Assembly: GCF_016765775.1 (NCBI RefSeq)
Contig: NZ_JAESVN010000005.1
Span: 186,001 to 250,000 of the forward strand
Direction of reading: 5' to 3'
Source: Szabonella alba
Lineage (GTDB): Bacteria; Pseudomonadota; Alphaproteobacteria; Rhodobacterales; Rhodobacteraceae
DNA: 64,000 nucleotides
Positions 54,012 to 62,142 of the stretch are shown piece after piece. The notes beneath the pieces are model-generated. The model saw only the letters and a program-made list of their open reading frames with translations, was not told the origin of the DNA and searched no databases. The first letter of the stretch is position 1; each line of letters opens with the position of its first letter. The position numbers and the translations under genes were made by a program.

Positions 54012-55349
54012 TCAGACCGTGTCGAGATAAAGTTCGACCTGCTCTTCCGCGGTGAGTTCGGCAAGATAATGGATTTCCTGCCGCTTGGTCAGAACCATGT
54101 TGCGGATCATCTCTGGCCCAAAGATGCGCGGCATCGTGGTCGAGGATTCAAAGGCGTCCACCGCCGCCGCCCATGTCGTGGGGATCGTGGACAGGCCGTC
54201 GATCGCATAGGCATTTCCGGTCACGGGCGGCGGGGGGTCCATGCCGTCCTCGATGCCGTTCATGGCCGCGCCAAGGATCACGGCCAGCATCAGATAGGGA
54301 TTCACATCCCCGCCCGCGACCCGGTGTTCAATGCGCCGCGCCGAGGGACTGCCCGCAGGAATGCGGATGGCGGCGGTGCGGTTTTCATATCCCCAGCAGA
54401 TATTGACCGGGGCATGGGCCTCGGGCACCAGCCGTTCATAGCTGTTGGCATGGGGCGCGAACAGCAGGGTCGAGTCCGCCATCGCATCAAGACAGCCCGC
54501 CACCGCATTGCGCAGCATCGCCGTCCCCTTGGGTCCGCCGCTGTCAAAGACGTTGTCGCCATTGCGGTCGATCACCGAGAAATGCGTGTGCAGGCCCGAG
54601 CCGGAATATTCCGGATAGGGTTTGGCCATGAAAGAGGCGGCAAAGCCATGCCGCCGCGCCAGACCCTTGACCAGCATCTTGAAAAGCCAGGCATCATCGG
54701 CGGCGCGCAGCGCGTCGTCGCAATGCATCAGATTGACCTCGAACTGCCCCAGACCGGTTTCCGATGTCGTGGTGTCGGCGGGAATGTCCATCGCCTCACA
54801 GGCGTCGTAAAGATCGGTGAAGAACGTGTCGAACGCGTCCAGCGCGCGGATCGACAGGGTTTCTGCCGCCTTCCGGCGCTTGCCCGAACGCGGGGACAAG
54901 GGGACTTGCAGTTTCTTGCCCGAATCGTCGATCAGGAAGAATTCAAGCTCCATCGCGACCACCGGGGTCAGCCCCTGCGCCTTGAAGCGCTGCACCACGG
55001 CATTGAGCGCGTGGCGCGGATCGCCCTCATAGGGCTGGCCGTTCTCGCGATACATCCAGATCGGCAGCAGCGCGGTCGGCGCCTCCAGCCAGGGCATCGG
55101 CATGAAGCCGCGCTCGGTCGGGCGCAGGGTTCCGTCCTGATCGCCCTCTTCGAAAACCAGCGGGCTGTCGTCGATATCTTCGCCCCAGATATCGAGGTTA
55201 AGCACGGAATAAGGAAAGCGGATCCCGTCTTTCAGCACCTTCTCGGCAAAGCGCGCGGGGATCCGCTTGCCGCGTGCCTGGCCGTTGATATCCGCAGCGG
55301 CCACACGGATCGTGCGCACCTCGGGATGTTTCCTGAGCCAGTCTTTCAT
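54012..55349 (-). CDS. Glutamine-synthetase-like gamma-glutamylamine ligase (copy 2)
   Basis: A 445-residue GS-fold ligase with MELEFFLID, GLGQFEVNLMHCDD, GSGLHTHFSVID, NICWGYENRTAAIRIP and RRIEHRVAGGDVNPYL. It is only moderately similar to copy 1 (for example GSGLHTHFSV against GSAMHIHHSV), so it is not a recent duplicate and probably takes a different amine. Its N-terminal beta-grasp domain is complete but short. ATG 55349, four bases after the stop of the upstream permease, ties it to the transporter genes. No adenylylation site is seen. Confidence 0.85.
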   Translation of the reverse strand: MKDWLRKHPEVRTIRVAAADINGQARGKRIPARFAEKVLKDGIRFPYSVLNLDIWGEDIDDSPLVFEEGDQDGTLRPTERGFMPMPWLEAPTALLPIWMYRENGQPYEGDPRHALNAVVQRFKAQGLTPVVAMELEFFLIDDSGKKLQVPLSPRSGKRRKAAETLSIRALDAFDTFFTDLYDACEAMDIPADTTTSETGLGQFEVNLMHCDDALRAADDAWLFKMLVKGLARRHGFAASFMAKPYPEYSGSGLHTHFSVIDRNGDNVFDSGGPKGTAMLRNAVAGCLDAMADSTLLFAPHANSYERLVPEAHAPVNICWGYENRTAAIRIPAGSPSARRIEHRVAGGDVNPYLMLAVILGAAMNGIEDGMDPPPPVTGNAYAIDGLSTIPTTWAAAVDAFESSTTMPRIFGPEMIRNMVLTKRQEIHYLAELTAEEQVELYLDTV

Positions 55350-55353
55350 ACTA

Positions 55354-56187
55354 TCACCTGATGATCTGCGGGCGCAGCCGCAGCCGCACCCTTGTATTGG
55401 CCGGCAGATGCCGGTTGAGCCGTGCATTGATCCGCCCGAAAATCCAGATCAGCCCCAGTGTCAGGAGGATGAAATAGAAGGCCACGATCGGATAGGGCAC
55501 GAAGGGGTTGAAGGTCTTGTCCACGAAATATTTCGCGTAATAAAGCGCATCACCGCGTTGCTGAAAGGCGGGAAAGCCCGAAAAGAAGACCAGTGTCGTT
55601 GCGTGGAACAGAAAGATCGCCTCATTGGTATAGGCGGGCCATGCCAGCCGCAGCATGGTCGGCCACTGGATGCGGCGGAACTTTGCCCAGCCGGTTAGGC
55701 CATAGGCATCGGCGGCCTCAAGATCGCCTTTCGGGATCGAGCGCAAGGCACCATGGAAGATTTCGGCCGTATAGGCGGCAGTATTCAGAAAAAGCACGAT
55801 CAGCGCCCCCGCCCAGGCCCGGCTGAGCCAGCTTGTCTGCACGGTCAGGCCGAAAATCTCGATCCCTGCGCGGGGCAGCAGCACCAGTGCCTCATAGGCA
55901 AGGAAGAACTGGATGAACAGCGGCGAGCCGCGAAAGAGGAAGATGAACCATTCGCAGGGCTTGCGCAGCCATGGCGAGGCGGCGTTCTTGCCAAGCGCCA
56001 CGGCGGTGGCCAGAAAGAAACCGGCCAGCAGGGCCAGCAGCCCGAAATAGACGTTCCAGATCATCCCCGATCCGATCAGGCTGAATTGCTGGCACAGCGT
56101 GAAATCTTCACGCGGGAGCAGGCGTTCGCCATGGCCAAGCGCGCGGAACGCATAGGCATTGACGGTTTCCCAGCAGGTCATGGTCAT
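55354..56187 (-). CDS. ABC transporter permease (polar amino acid type), subunit 2
   Basis: A 277-residue HisM/ArtM-type permease with five to six hydrophobic segments. The EAA loop is EAADAYGLTGWAKFRRIQWP, where the ATPase docks; FRGSPLFIQFFLAYE is the other family hallmark. The N terminus has an extra ~40-residue soluble-looking segment with two cysteines before the first membrane helix. ATG 56187 overlaps the stop of permease 1 (ATGA). With permease 1 it forms the membrane channel for whatever the binding protein captures. Confidence 0.88.
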   Translation of the reverse strand: MTMTCWETVNAYAFRALGHGERLLPREDFTLCQQFSLIGSGMIWNVYFGLLALLAGFFLATAVALGKNAASPWLRKPCEWFIFLFRGSPLFIQFFLAYEALVLLPRAGIEIFGLTVQTSWLSRAWAGALIVLFLNTAAYTAEIFHGALRSIPKGDLEAADAYGLTGWAKFRRIQWPTMLRLAWPAYTNEAIFLFHATTLVFFSGFPAFQQRGDALYYAKYFVDKTFNPFVPYPIVAFYFILLTLGLIWIFGRINARLNRHLPANTRVRLRLRPQIIR

Positions 56188-57065
56188 GCCGCGGCCCGCC
56201 TTTGCGCTTCGCCATCGGCTGTCGCCTGCCCATGGCTGAGACGGCGTTGCAACCGGGTCAGGAAGATCTCGGAAACCTTGGTCATGGCAAGGTAGAAGAC
56301 CAGCAGCACAAGGAAATACCACAGCCGCCAGTCAGGATGCGGGTATTCAAAGGCCGAGGTCTTGGCCCCGCCCAGTTCCCGCGCCCAATAGACCACATCC
56401 TGCACACCCAGCAAAAACAGCAAGGGCGTCGCCTTGAGCAGGATCATCCACAGGTTGGACAGGCCGGGCAGCGCATAGACCCACATCTGTGGCACAAGGA
56501 TGCGGCGGAAGACCTGGCCCTGGCTCATGCCATAGCTTTCGCCGGTTTCAAGCTGCGCGCGCGGCACGGCGGCCATGGCCCCCGACAGGACATTGGCGAC
56601 AAAGGCGCCGAAAACCAGCGCGAAGGTGAAAACCGCAAGGCCCGCCCCATAGATCCGGTGAACGGATTGCGGGGCGCTGCCATGTGGCACTTTCGCCTCG
56701 GGGCAGACGCGGAATTCAAGCCCCTGACGGATCGGCTCGGACCAGTCGGGGCAGCGGACCTGATGCATGATCCATTCGATGCCCTGATCCAGCGCGATCA
56801 CGAAGAACAGGAAAAAGATGATATCGGGAATGCCGCGCACCATGGCGGTATAGGTCTTGCCGATCACGCGCAGCGGCAGGAACGGTGCGCGGGCGGCCAT
56901 GGCGCCCGCAAAGCCGAAGGCCAGCGCCGCCGGGGCCGTCACGGCCAGCAGCGTCAGCACGGTCACGAAAGACCAATAGAAATCGAAATGCTTGCCTGTG
57001 GTCAGGTAGCAGGACAGCCAGGTCAGGCCGTCAAGTTGCGATGGGTCGCTGCAATAGGCAAACAT
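56184..57065 (-). CDS. ABC transporter permease (polar amino acid type), subunit 1
   Basis: A 293-residue permease of the same family. The EAA-type loop is ETGESYGMSQGQVFRRILVP, and AMVRGIPDIIFFLFF is the conserved early segment. Between helices it carries an extra ~40-residue periplasmic loop with two cysteines (VRCPDWSEPIRQGLEFRVCPE), which explains its length above the usual 220-240. ATG 57065 lies 61 bp after the binding-protein stop. It pairs with the downstream permease by overlapping translation. Confidence 0.88.
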   Translation of the reverse strand: MFAYCSDPSQLDGLTWLSCYLTTGKHFDFYWSFVTVLTLLAVTAPAALAFGFAGAMAARAPFLPLRVIGKTYTAMVRGIPDIIFFLFFVIALDQGIEWIMHQVRCPDWSEPIRQGLEFRVCPEAKVPHGSAPQSVHRIYGAGLAVFTFALVFGAFVANVLSGAMAAVPRAQLETGESYGMSQGQVFRRILVPQMWVYALPGLSNLWMILLKATPLLFLLGVQDVVYWARELGGAKTSAFEYPHPDWRLWYFLVLLVFYLAMTKVSEIFLTRLQRRLSHGQATADGEAQRRAAA

Positions 57066-57126
57066 CGGGATTACACGACAGGCGGGGGCAGGGGGCGCCG
57101 GGGCGCCCGCCCGCCCCTTCCGGTCA

Positions 57127-57849
57127 TCAGAAGGTCACGGCGTCAGCGCCGAACCACTTGGTGATCATCTCGTTCAGCGAGCCATCCGCCTTCATCGCGG
57201 TGATTGCGTCGTCGAACTTGGCCTTCAGTTCGGTATCGGACTTGCGCAGCCCCATGCCGATGCCGCCGCCCAGTTGCACATCGGCATCCAGCATAACCAG
57301 TTGCCCGCCGGACTCTGCCGCGATCGGGGCCAGATAGTCCTTGTCGGCAAAGACCGCATCCGCCTCGCCGTTGCGCACGGCGGCGACGGTTTCATCTGGG
57401 GTTGCGAATTCCAGCAGGGTCGCGCCGCCTTCAGCCACATGGCTGGCCTGGATAGTGCCGGTCTGCGCGGCGATGACGGCGCTGGTGATATCCACCCCGT
57501 CATTCAGCGCCATATAGGCGCTTTCCGTGGCCGGGAAGTAATCCTGCGTGAAGTCGATCACCTGCATGCGCTCATCAGTGATGCTCATGCCGGCGATGAT
57601 CGTGTCGTAATTGCCCGATTGCAGGTTGGGGATAATGCTGTCCCAGTCGGTGGTGACCCATTCGCAGGTCATCTCCGTCATTTCACACAGCTTGTCACCC
57701 AGTTCGCGCTCGAACCCGTCCACCTCACCGGCATCGTTGATGAAGTTATAGGGAGGATAGGCGCCCTCGGTGCCCATCCGCACGGTCTGGGACAGTCCGG
57801 CCCCGGCGGTCAGCGCCATCAGGGCGGTCGCGATCAGCATGGTTTTCAT
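57127..57849 (-). CDS. Periplasmic amino-acid-type binding protein
   Basis: A 240-residue solute-binding protein (SBP_bac_3 type). The signal peptide is residues 1-20 (ending GAGLSQ). Motifs: MGTEGAYPPYNFINDAGEVD, GFERELGDKLCEM, WDSIIPNLQSGNYDTIIAGM and ERMQVIDFTQDYF. The ligand pocket has the aromatic and acidic positions of cationic or polar amino acid binders. This family is not the PotD family usually used for putrescine, which makes the operon unusual. ATG 57849. It is translated after the ATPase gene with a 48-bp gap. Confidence 0.9.
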   Translation of the reverse strand: MKTMLIATALMALTAGAGLSQTVRMGTEGAYPPYNFINDAGEVDGFERELGDKLCEMTEMTCEWVTTDWDSIIPNLQSGNYDTIIAGMSITDERMQVIDFTQDYFPATESAYMALNDGVDITSAVIAAQTGTIQASHVAEGGATLLEFATPDETVAAVRNGEADAVFADKDYLAPIAAESGGQLVMLDADVQLGGGIGMGLRKSDTELKAKFDDAITAMKADGSLNEMITKWFGADAVTF

Positions 57850-57897
57850 TGTTCTGGTCTCCCGTTGTGGATTCGTCTTTTGGTTATACCGGGTCTG

Positions 57898-58704
57898 TCA
57901 GGCCGTGGCCGACAGGAAACCGCGCAGGCGTTCGGTCTTGGGATTGCCGAAAAGCGCGCCCGGGGGGCCCTCTTCCTCGGTGCGGCCCTGATGCAGGAAC
58001 ACGACATGGTCGGAGACATCCGCCGCAAGCCGCATGTCATGGGTGACAAGGATCATCGTGCGCCCCTCATCGGCAAGCGCCTTGATGACGCGCACCACTT
58101 CCTGCTCCAGTTCCGGGTCCAGCGCCGAGGTCGGCTCATCAAACAGCAGCGCGCGCGGTTCCATGCACAGGGCACGGGCGATGGCGGCGCGCTGTTGCTG
58201 TCCTCCCGAAAGCTGCGCGGGAAAGGCCCCGGCCTTGTCGGCAATGCCCACCTTGGCCAGATACTGCCGCGCCTTGGTCTCGACCTCGGTCGGGTCGCGT
58301 TTCAGCACCGTCACCGGCGCCTCCATCACATTCTGCAAAATGGTCATATGGGCCCAGAGATTGAACTGCTGGAATACCATGGACAGATTGGTGCGGATCC
58401 GCGTGACCTGCGCGCGGTCGGCGGGATGGCGCGCCGCACCCTCGCCCTTCCAGCGCACCGCTTCGCCCTCGAACCGGATATCGCCCTGCTGACTGTCCTC
58501 CAGCAGGTTGCAGCAGCGCAGCAGCGTCGATTTGCCTGACCCCGACGATCCGATCAGCGAGATGACATGCCCCTTCGGTGCCACCATTTCGATGCCCTTG
58601 AGCACTTCGAGCGGTCCATAGCTCTTGTGCAGGTTCCGGATCTCGATGACCGGCGCGGCAGGGGAAGGGGGCTGAGGATCGGCTGGCACGTTCGCTTCTG
58701 TCAT
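57898..58704 (-). CDS. ABC transporter ATP-binding protein
   Basis: A 268-residue ATPase of the GlnQ/HisP type. Walker A GSSGSGKST (residues about 52-60), Q-loop VFQQFNLWAH, signature LSGGQQQR, Walker B ALLFDEPTSALDPE and the switch His in LVTHDM are complete. A proline-rich start (MTEANVPADPQPPSPAAP) precedes the core. A promoter lies immediately upstream. It is the first gene of the minus-strand amine operon, followed by the binding protein and two permeases. Confidence 0.92.
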   Translation of the reverse strand: MTEANVPADPQPPSPAAPVIEIRNLHKSYGPLEVLKGIEMVAPKGHVISLIGSSGSGKSTLLRCCNLLEDSQQGDIRFEGEAVRWKGEGAARHPADRAQVTRIRTNLSMVFQQFNLWAHMTILQNVMEAPVTVLKRDPTEVETKARQYLAKVGIADKAGAFPAQLSGGQQQRAAIARALCMEPRALLFDEPTSALDPELEQEVVRVIKALADEGRTMILVTHDMRLAADVSDHVVFLHQGRTEEEGPPGALFGNPKTERLRGFLSATA

Positions 58705-58721
58705 TGTTCAGGGTTGCCGCA

Positions 58722-58751
58722 AATTAGGACCGATAAACCGCGCCTTTGCAA
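58722..58751 (-). promoter_or_regulatory. Promoter of the amine-uptake operon
   Basis: On the minus strand -35 TTGCAA (58751-58746) and -10 CCTAAT/CTAATT (about 58728-58722) are 17-18 bp apart and close to ATG 58704, leaving a very short leader with only a weak ribosome-binding site. Confidence 0.5.
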
Positions 58752-58833
58752 CGGGGATTTCGGGACGACGCAGGGGAACTTTGCCGAAACCCGCGGCATC
58801 TGCCCGCATTTCGGGCACAGGGCGGGTGCCGGT

Positions 58834-59598
58834 TCAGCCGCCCATGGCGGGCGGGGGCGGATCGGGCACGGCCAGATAGGCGGCGGTCGCGATATCGGCC
58901 AGCCCGCGCAGACCCAGCAGCGCACGGGGGGCCTCGGGCAGCGCCGCGACCGCATCGGCCAGCGCCGCGCGCAGGGCCGCCACATCCTGCCCGGGCGCGC
59001 AGATCAGCGGCAGGCCCGGCGTGGGAACGGTGCGGCCCACCACCCGCAGGGCGGTGGCAAGGTCGGGTTCAGTCCGCTGCAGATGCCGCCATGTCACCGC
59101 ATCCAGCGCCGCCAGATCGGCCTGCCCCGCAGCCACCGCCCGGGCCGAGGCACGATGTGCGCCGGTCTGCAGCACGGGCCGCAGCCGAAGCCCCGTGGCC
59201 GCTGCATGGGTGGCCGGGGCCGCCCAGCCCGATTGCGACAGCGCCTCATTAAAGGCAAAACCGGCATCGTCGAAATCGGCAAGGGCGGCGCGGGGATCGG
59301 CATTGCGGGCAACAAAGACGCTGCAATAATGCCCCGGCGGGCAGTCGGGCAGACCGTAATCGGGGGTGCAGACGAGTTGCACCCGGCCCTGCAGCCTGGT
59401 GCGGAACGGATAGCCGCAGGTCTGGGCCAGAACCAGATCGGGTGCCTGCCAGATCTGCCACAGATCGGGCGCGTCACGGGTCAGGGCTTCGGGCGCGTCC
59501 AGTCCCCGCCGGCGCAGCGCGACGCGGACCAGCGACCAAAGCGTGTCATTCGCCGGCCCCAGATCCCCGAAATCATACATCGGCAGGGCGGCAATCAT
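58834..59598 (-). CDS. PhnD-like binding protein without a signal peptide
   Basis: A 254-residue protein of the phosphate/phosphonate binding (PhnD-like) fold: LPMYDFGDLGPANDTLWSLVR at the start, QTCGYPFRTRL, YCSVFVARNADPRAALADFDDAGFAFNEALSQSGW and AGQADLAALDAVTW. These are the family's usual segments, yet there is no signal peptide or transporter partner, so it would stay in the cytoplasm unless the start is wrong. It lies 130 bp upstream of the ABC operon on the same strand but is not related to it by sequence. Function unknown. Confidence 0.75.
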   Translation of the reverse strand: MIAALPMYDFGDLGPANDTLWSLVRVALRRRGLDAPEALTRDAPDLWQIWQAPDLVLAQTCGYPFRTRLQGRVQLVCTPDYGLPDCPPGHYCSVFVARNADPRAALADFDDAGFAFNEALSQSGWAAPATHAAATGLRLRPVLQTGAHRASARAVAAGQADLAALDAVTWRHLQRTEPDLATALRVVGRTVPTPGLPLICAPGQDVAALRAALADAVAALPEAPRALLGLRGLADIATAAYLAVPDPPPPAMGG

Positions 59599-59605
59599 GT
59601 CCGGA

Positions 59606-60055
59606 CTATTCCCCGTCCGCCGCCCGGGATGCGCGTTGCCGTGCCTCTGCCGAGGCGCGGTCGTTCAGCCCCAGCAGACGCGCGATCAGCCGCATCTGGC
59701 TGTCTTCCGCATCATGGCGCTGGCTGTCGGCAAGGGCCACCGACCACATCGCCTGCAGCAGCGCCTCGCGTTCGCCCAGCGGAACGGCCTCTTTCAGCGC
59801 GCGGGTGAAGCGCACCAGATCGGCGGCCTCGCTTTCCAGAATTTCCGCCTGTCTGCGCAGGGCCGTGGCCTCGGGCGCGGAAAGCCCGTAGCGGTGGGCC
59901 AGAACCGCCTCGATCCGCGCGATCTCGACCCCGGCATAATCGTCATCGGCCCGGGCAACGCCGACCAGCAGTGCGGCAAGCGCAAGGCGCGCGTCCATTT
60001 CGGTCAGCGGATCAGGGGCGGGGGCCGCAAGGCGGCGCAACATTGCTTCGAACAT
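59606..60055 (-). CDS. TerB-family protein (second copy)
   Basis: A 149-residue helical protein with the TerB layout: LALAALLVGVARADDDYAGVEIARIEAVL, then PLGEREALLQAMWSVALADSQRHDAEDSQMRLIARLLGL. It is clearly paralogous in type to the 44.8-kb gene, but the two differ widely. The ATG at 60055 has no ribosome-binding site: the preceding bases are TATATTCCCCCC, so a leaderless transcript from a TATATT -10 element is possible. Seven bases separate it from the PhnD-like gene downstream. Confidence 0.75.
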   Translation of the reverse strand: MFEAMLRRLAAPAPDPLTEMDARLALAALLVGVARADDDYAGVEIARIEAVLAHRYGLSAPEATALRRQAEILESEAADLVRFTRALKEAVPLGEREALLQAMWSVALADSQRHDAEDSQMRLIARLLGLNDRASAEARQRASRAADGE

Positions 60056-60258
60056 GGGGGGAATATAGGCACGGTCCGCCGGAAGGCCAATCCCCGTATT
60101 CGGGGGAAGGGCGATCACGGCGCGCGCAAGTGTCGCGGGCCATGATGCGGCTGGACGGGCGGCTCCGATTCACCAGTCGTTAACTTTCAACCTGCAGGCT
60201 CCGGTCGGTCAGGGGGCCGGATCAGGGGCCCGGGACGGGGAAAGGCTGCGATTCGCAA

Positions 60259-61485
60259 ATGCCGGACATGCAGAAAACAGGGCAGAGACCCCAGACCGGC
60301 GCTGAGGCGCGGGAGAGATTCGACAGCGCCGAACGGCTGGCGCGGCTGCGACTGTTCCGGTCGCGCCGGGTGGGGCCGGTCACCTTTCACGGCCTGATCG
60401 CCGAACATGGCAGCGGGCAGGCGGCACTGGATGCACTGCCCAGCGTGGCCGCAGCCGCCGGGGCGCAGGAGTATCAGCCTTGTCCCCCTGCGGATGCCGA
60501 GGCCGAAATCGGGGCAGGTCGCAAATCCGGTGCGCGGCTGATCTTTCACGGTGAGGCGGATTATCCCGTGCCGCTGGCCGGGCTGGCCGATGCGCCGCCG
60601 GTGCTATGGGTTATCGGTAATCCGGGGCTGTTGCAGCGGCCCATGATCGCGCTGGTTGGGGCGCGCAACGCCTCATCACTGGGGCTGCGCATGGCGCGGC
60701 GGCTGGCCGAAACACTGGGGGAGGCGGGGCTTGTCATCGTCTCGGGTCTTGCGCGCGGCATTGATGCCGAGGCCCATGCCGCAGCCCTGCGGCTGGGCAC
60801 GGTCGCGGTGCAGGCGGGCGGGGTCGATGTGATCTACCCGGCCGAGAATGCCGGGCTGGCGGCGGCGATTGCCGAAAAGGGCTGCCGCATCTCGGAAAGT
60901 CCGATGGGGCAGGAACCGCAATCGCGGCATTTCCCGCAACGCAACCGCATCGTTTCGGGGCTTTCGCGCGCGGTCGTGGTGGTTGAGGCGGCGGCGCGTT
61001 CGGGCAGTCTGATCACCGCGCGTCTTGCGCTGGATCAGGGGCGCGAGGTGATGGCGGTGCCCGGGCATCCGTTCGATGCAAGGGCGGGGGGCTGCAACCA
61101 GTTGATCCGCGATGGCGCGCTGCTGGTGCGCGGCTCATCGGATGTGCTTGAGGCGCTGGGCGCCTCGATCCGGCCCGAAGCTGCCCGTCGTGCCGGTCTG
61201 TCGCCGGAAGGGTCGCCCCGGCCTGTCACGGCGCGGCCTGACGTCTTGCCCGGCCCCCCGCCCAGTTCACCGCCCGGCCCGCAACCTGCCCCCCGCCCGC
61301 TGGCCGAAACCGCCGCGCTGCACAGCCGCATCCTTGACCGGCTGGGCCCCAGCCCGCTGGCCGAGGATCAGCTGATCCGCGATCTGGCCCTGCCCCCCGC
61401 GCGGATCGCCCCCGAACTTCTGTCGCTGGAGCTTGAGGGAAAGATCCGGCGGCAGGCGGGGGGGCTTTTGTCGCGGGACCATTAG
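60259..61485 (+). CDS. dprA: DNA processing protein DprA
   Basis: A 408-residue protein that loads RecA onto incoming single-stranded DNA during natural transformation, also present in many non-competent bacteria. The Rossmann core has ALVGARNASSLGL and IVSGLARGIDAEAH at about residues 132-173, then FPQRNRIVSGLSRAVVVVEA. A proline-rich linker (about 315-350) leads to a winged-helix C terminus (LHSRILDRLGPSPLAEDQLI). ATG 60259. It is convergent with the next minus-strand gene and lies alone; topA follows farther on. Confidence 0.93.
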   Translation: MPDMQKTGQRPQTGAEARERFDSAERLARLRLFRSRRVGPVTFHGLIAEHGSGQAALDALPSVAAAAGAQEYQPCPPADAEAEIGAGRKSGARLIFHGEADYPVPLAGLADAPPVLWVIGNPGLLQRPMIALVGARNASSLGLRMARRLAETLGEAGLVIVSGLARGIDAEAHAAALRLGTVAVQAGGVDVIYPAENAGLAAAIAEKGCRISESPMGQEPQSRHFPQRNRIVSGLSRAVVVVEAAARSGSLITARLALDQGREVMAVPGHPFDARAGGCNQLIRDGALLVRGSSDVLEALGASIRPEAARRAGLSPEGSPRPVTARPDVLPGPPPSSPPGPQPAPRPLAETAALHSRILDRLGPSPLAEDQLIRDLALPPARIAPELLSLELEGKIRRQAGGLLSRDH

Positions 61486-61494
61486 GGAAAGCGA

Positions 61495-61944
61495 TCAGCG
61501 GCAATATTCCGGCAACACCGGATACCAGATCTCGCACAATTGCGGCTCGGAGAACCAGACATCCGTCGCCCCGATGGCCCATTGTATCATCACCCAACTG
61601 CCGCCCATGCGGCGATAAAGCACCTGCACCTCGATATTGTCCGGATAATAGCCCTCGCGCAGAACCATCGGCGTGGTTGACAGATCGATCCTGCCGCCGC
61701 CGGGCCGTTGCGGTGACAGCCCGGCAAAAGCGACATCTCCCTGCACCCGCAGCGCATCGACAACGAATTCGACCGGAGCCCCCAGCGCAGCTTCGACATG
61801 GGGGCGGATCGCATCCATCAGCGCGCGGCGTTCGGCGCTTCCCCGCGCCGGTTCCGTCCAGGCAAGGCCGGGGCCGGACAGCGCGCCGGAAAGGACAAGG
61901 ACCGTGACAAGCAGGGCGGTCAGGGTGCGGATCAGCGGTTTCAT
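61495..61944 (-). CDS. Secreted protein of unknown function
   Basis: A 149-residue protein with a signal peptide (residues 1-29, cleaved near GLAWT). The mature domain, HVEAALGAPVEFVVDALRVQ, then YPDNIEVQVLYRRMGGSWVM and SEPQLCEIWYPVLPEYC, has two C-terminal cysteines. It is not a family I can name. GAGGGAAG lies directly before ATG 61944. It is convergent with dprA (9 bp between stops) and shares a divergent promoter region with topA. Confidence 0.75.
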   Translation of the reverse strand: MKPLIRTLTALLVTVLVLSGALSGPGLAWTEPARGSAERRALMDAIRPHVEAALGAPVEFVVDALRVQGDVAFAGLSPQRPGGGRIDLSTTPMVLREGYYPDNIEVQVLYRRMGGSWVMIQWAIGATDVWFSEPQLCEIWYPVLPEYCR

Positions 61945-62142
61945 CTTCCCTCGTGGCGATTGGTCTGCCTGTTCCCGGGATGGGTGGCTCTGCCATGCAA
62001 AGTCAGGGTGCCGAGGGGCAATCCCTGCGTCAAGACAGCCTGTCCTGCAACTGCACCCCGTCTTGTGGCTTCCATTGACATTCCCGCCCCGGCCCCCACA
62101 TGGTGCCGCGCCATTCAGGGATCGTTCCGAAAAGAGGTTTTC

